From the NCBI GenBank assembly GCA_902496115.1, contig CABUZK010000027.1:1-24598 (forward strand): 24,598 nt of DNA, in the 5' to 3' direction. The position numbers and the translations under genes are program-made. The DNA comes from an uncultured Collinsella sp. Its GTDB lineage: Bacteria; Actinomycetota; Coriobacteriia; Coriobacteriales; Coriobacteriaceae. Below the pieces are notes generated by a model that was given only the letters and a program-made list of their open reading frames with translations, was not told the DNA's origin and made no database searches. Shown here one piece after another: positions 24,306-24,598 of the stretch. Position 1 is the first letter of the stretch. Each line of letters begins with the position of its first letter.

Positions 24306-24598
24306 ATGGGGCGCAATAACAAGCATAAGCGTGGAGCTCGCAATAAGCGCGGGCCGGTGCGCAGCGAACGCCGTCCGAGCCTGACCGGGCGCGTGCAGCT
24401 CCATGAGCATGGCGCCTATGTCATAACCGAGAGCGGCGACTACAAGGTCATGGGCCGCGGTAAGCGCGAGATCATGGATGGCGATACCGTTGCCGTGAGC
24501 ATTAAGAACAGCCCGCACGGTGAGCGGCGCGCCGTGATCGAAGGCGTGGTTGAGCGCGCAGCCATAAGCGTGGTGGGTGCGTACCAGACCGCCGGCCC
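24306..24598 (+). CDS. rnr: RNase R-type exoribonuclease, 5' part
   Basis: Only the first 97 codons are in the window. A basic start (MGRNNKHKRGARNKRGPVRS) is followed by a cold-shock-like RNA-binding domain. SLTGRVQLHEHGAYVITESG, MDGDTVAVSIKN, then VIEGVVERAAISVVGAYQT match the N-terminal OB fold of RNase R/VacB proteins, which degrade structured RNA from the 3' end. The catalytic RNB domain would lie beyond the window. AAGGAGG, 5 nt before the ATG, fixes the start. The ftsEX terminator lies upstream, so a separate promoter is expected; TAGACT at 24266 is a weak -10 candidate. RNase R often neighbours smpB in this order, which may follow. Confidence 0.75.
   Translation, partial: MGRNNKHKRGARNKRGPVRSERRPSLTGRVQLHEHGAYVITESGDYKVMGRGKREIMDGDTVAVSIKNSPHGERRAVIEGVVERAAISVVGAYQTAG

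Overview
The window is GC-rich and looks like the chromosome of a Coriobacteriia actinobacterium close to Collinsella. The reasons are its codon use, a split transketolase, an L31 and an FtsE with long actinobacterial-style extensions, the rpmE-secA-prfB and ftsE-ftsX-rnr neighbourhoods, and hairpin repeats with GGGGAC-type loops. The genus is an inference, because no search could be run.

Layout. 1-942: a truncated IS1595-type transposase on the minus strand, interrupted by what looks like the end of an IS21-type element made of four 23-bp repeats. 943-6890: metabolic genes. These are adenine deaminase (ade), a Cof-type HAD phosphatase with a hairpin leader that covers its ribosome binding site, a second convergent HAD phosphatase, citrate synthase, and a small ACT-domain protein upstream of it. 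6891-13660: an accessory region of lower and uneven GC. It holds an XRE regulator with a DUF2975-like membrane protein. Divergent from these are a secreted Cys-containing peptide, a fused ABC-2 permease and an ABC ATPase. An orphan C-terminal piece of a second ABC ATPase, a membrane-anchored protein, an IS256 remnant, a DUF1648/SdpI-like membrane protein and a GNAT remnant follow. A 66-bp direct repeat (6996 and 12299) brackets most of it. 13660-18504: housekeeping genes rpmE (with a structured leader), secA and prfB. 18670-21541: a YitT-family membrane protein and the two subunits of a split transketolase. 21542-22042: a gene-free stretch with a terminator and a 123-bp foldback with perfect 28-bp arms. 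22043-24598: ftsE, ftsX and the start of an RNase R-type gene.

How it works together. The core genes cover purine salvage, the entry step of the citrate cycle, pentose phosphate carbon shuffling, protein export (SecA), translation (L31, RF2) and division (FtsEX). The accessory block most resembles a peptide-plus-transporter cassette of the bacteriocin or immunity kind, with its own regulator. The peptide gene is separated from the transporter genes by a strong hairpin, which would let the peptide be made in excess.

The most unusual signals are (1) a family of at least eight hairpins whose stems differ but whose loops are always 13 nt with a GGGGAC-like start, (2) the multibranched foldback before ftsE, (3) the peptide/ABC locus, and (4) an RF2 whose stop-codon recognition tripeptide reads SPT rather than SPF.
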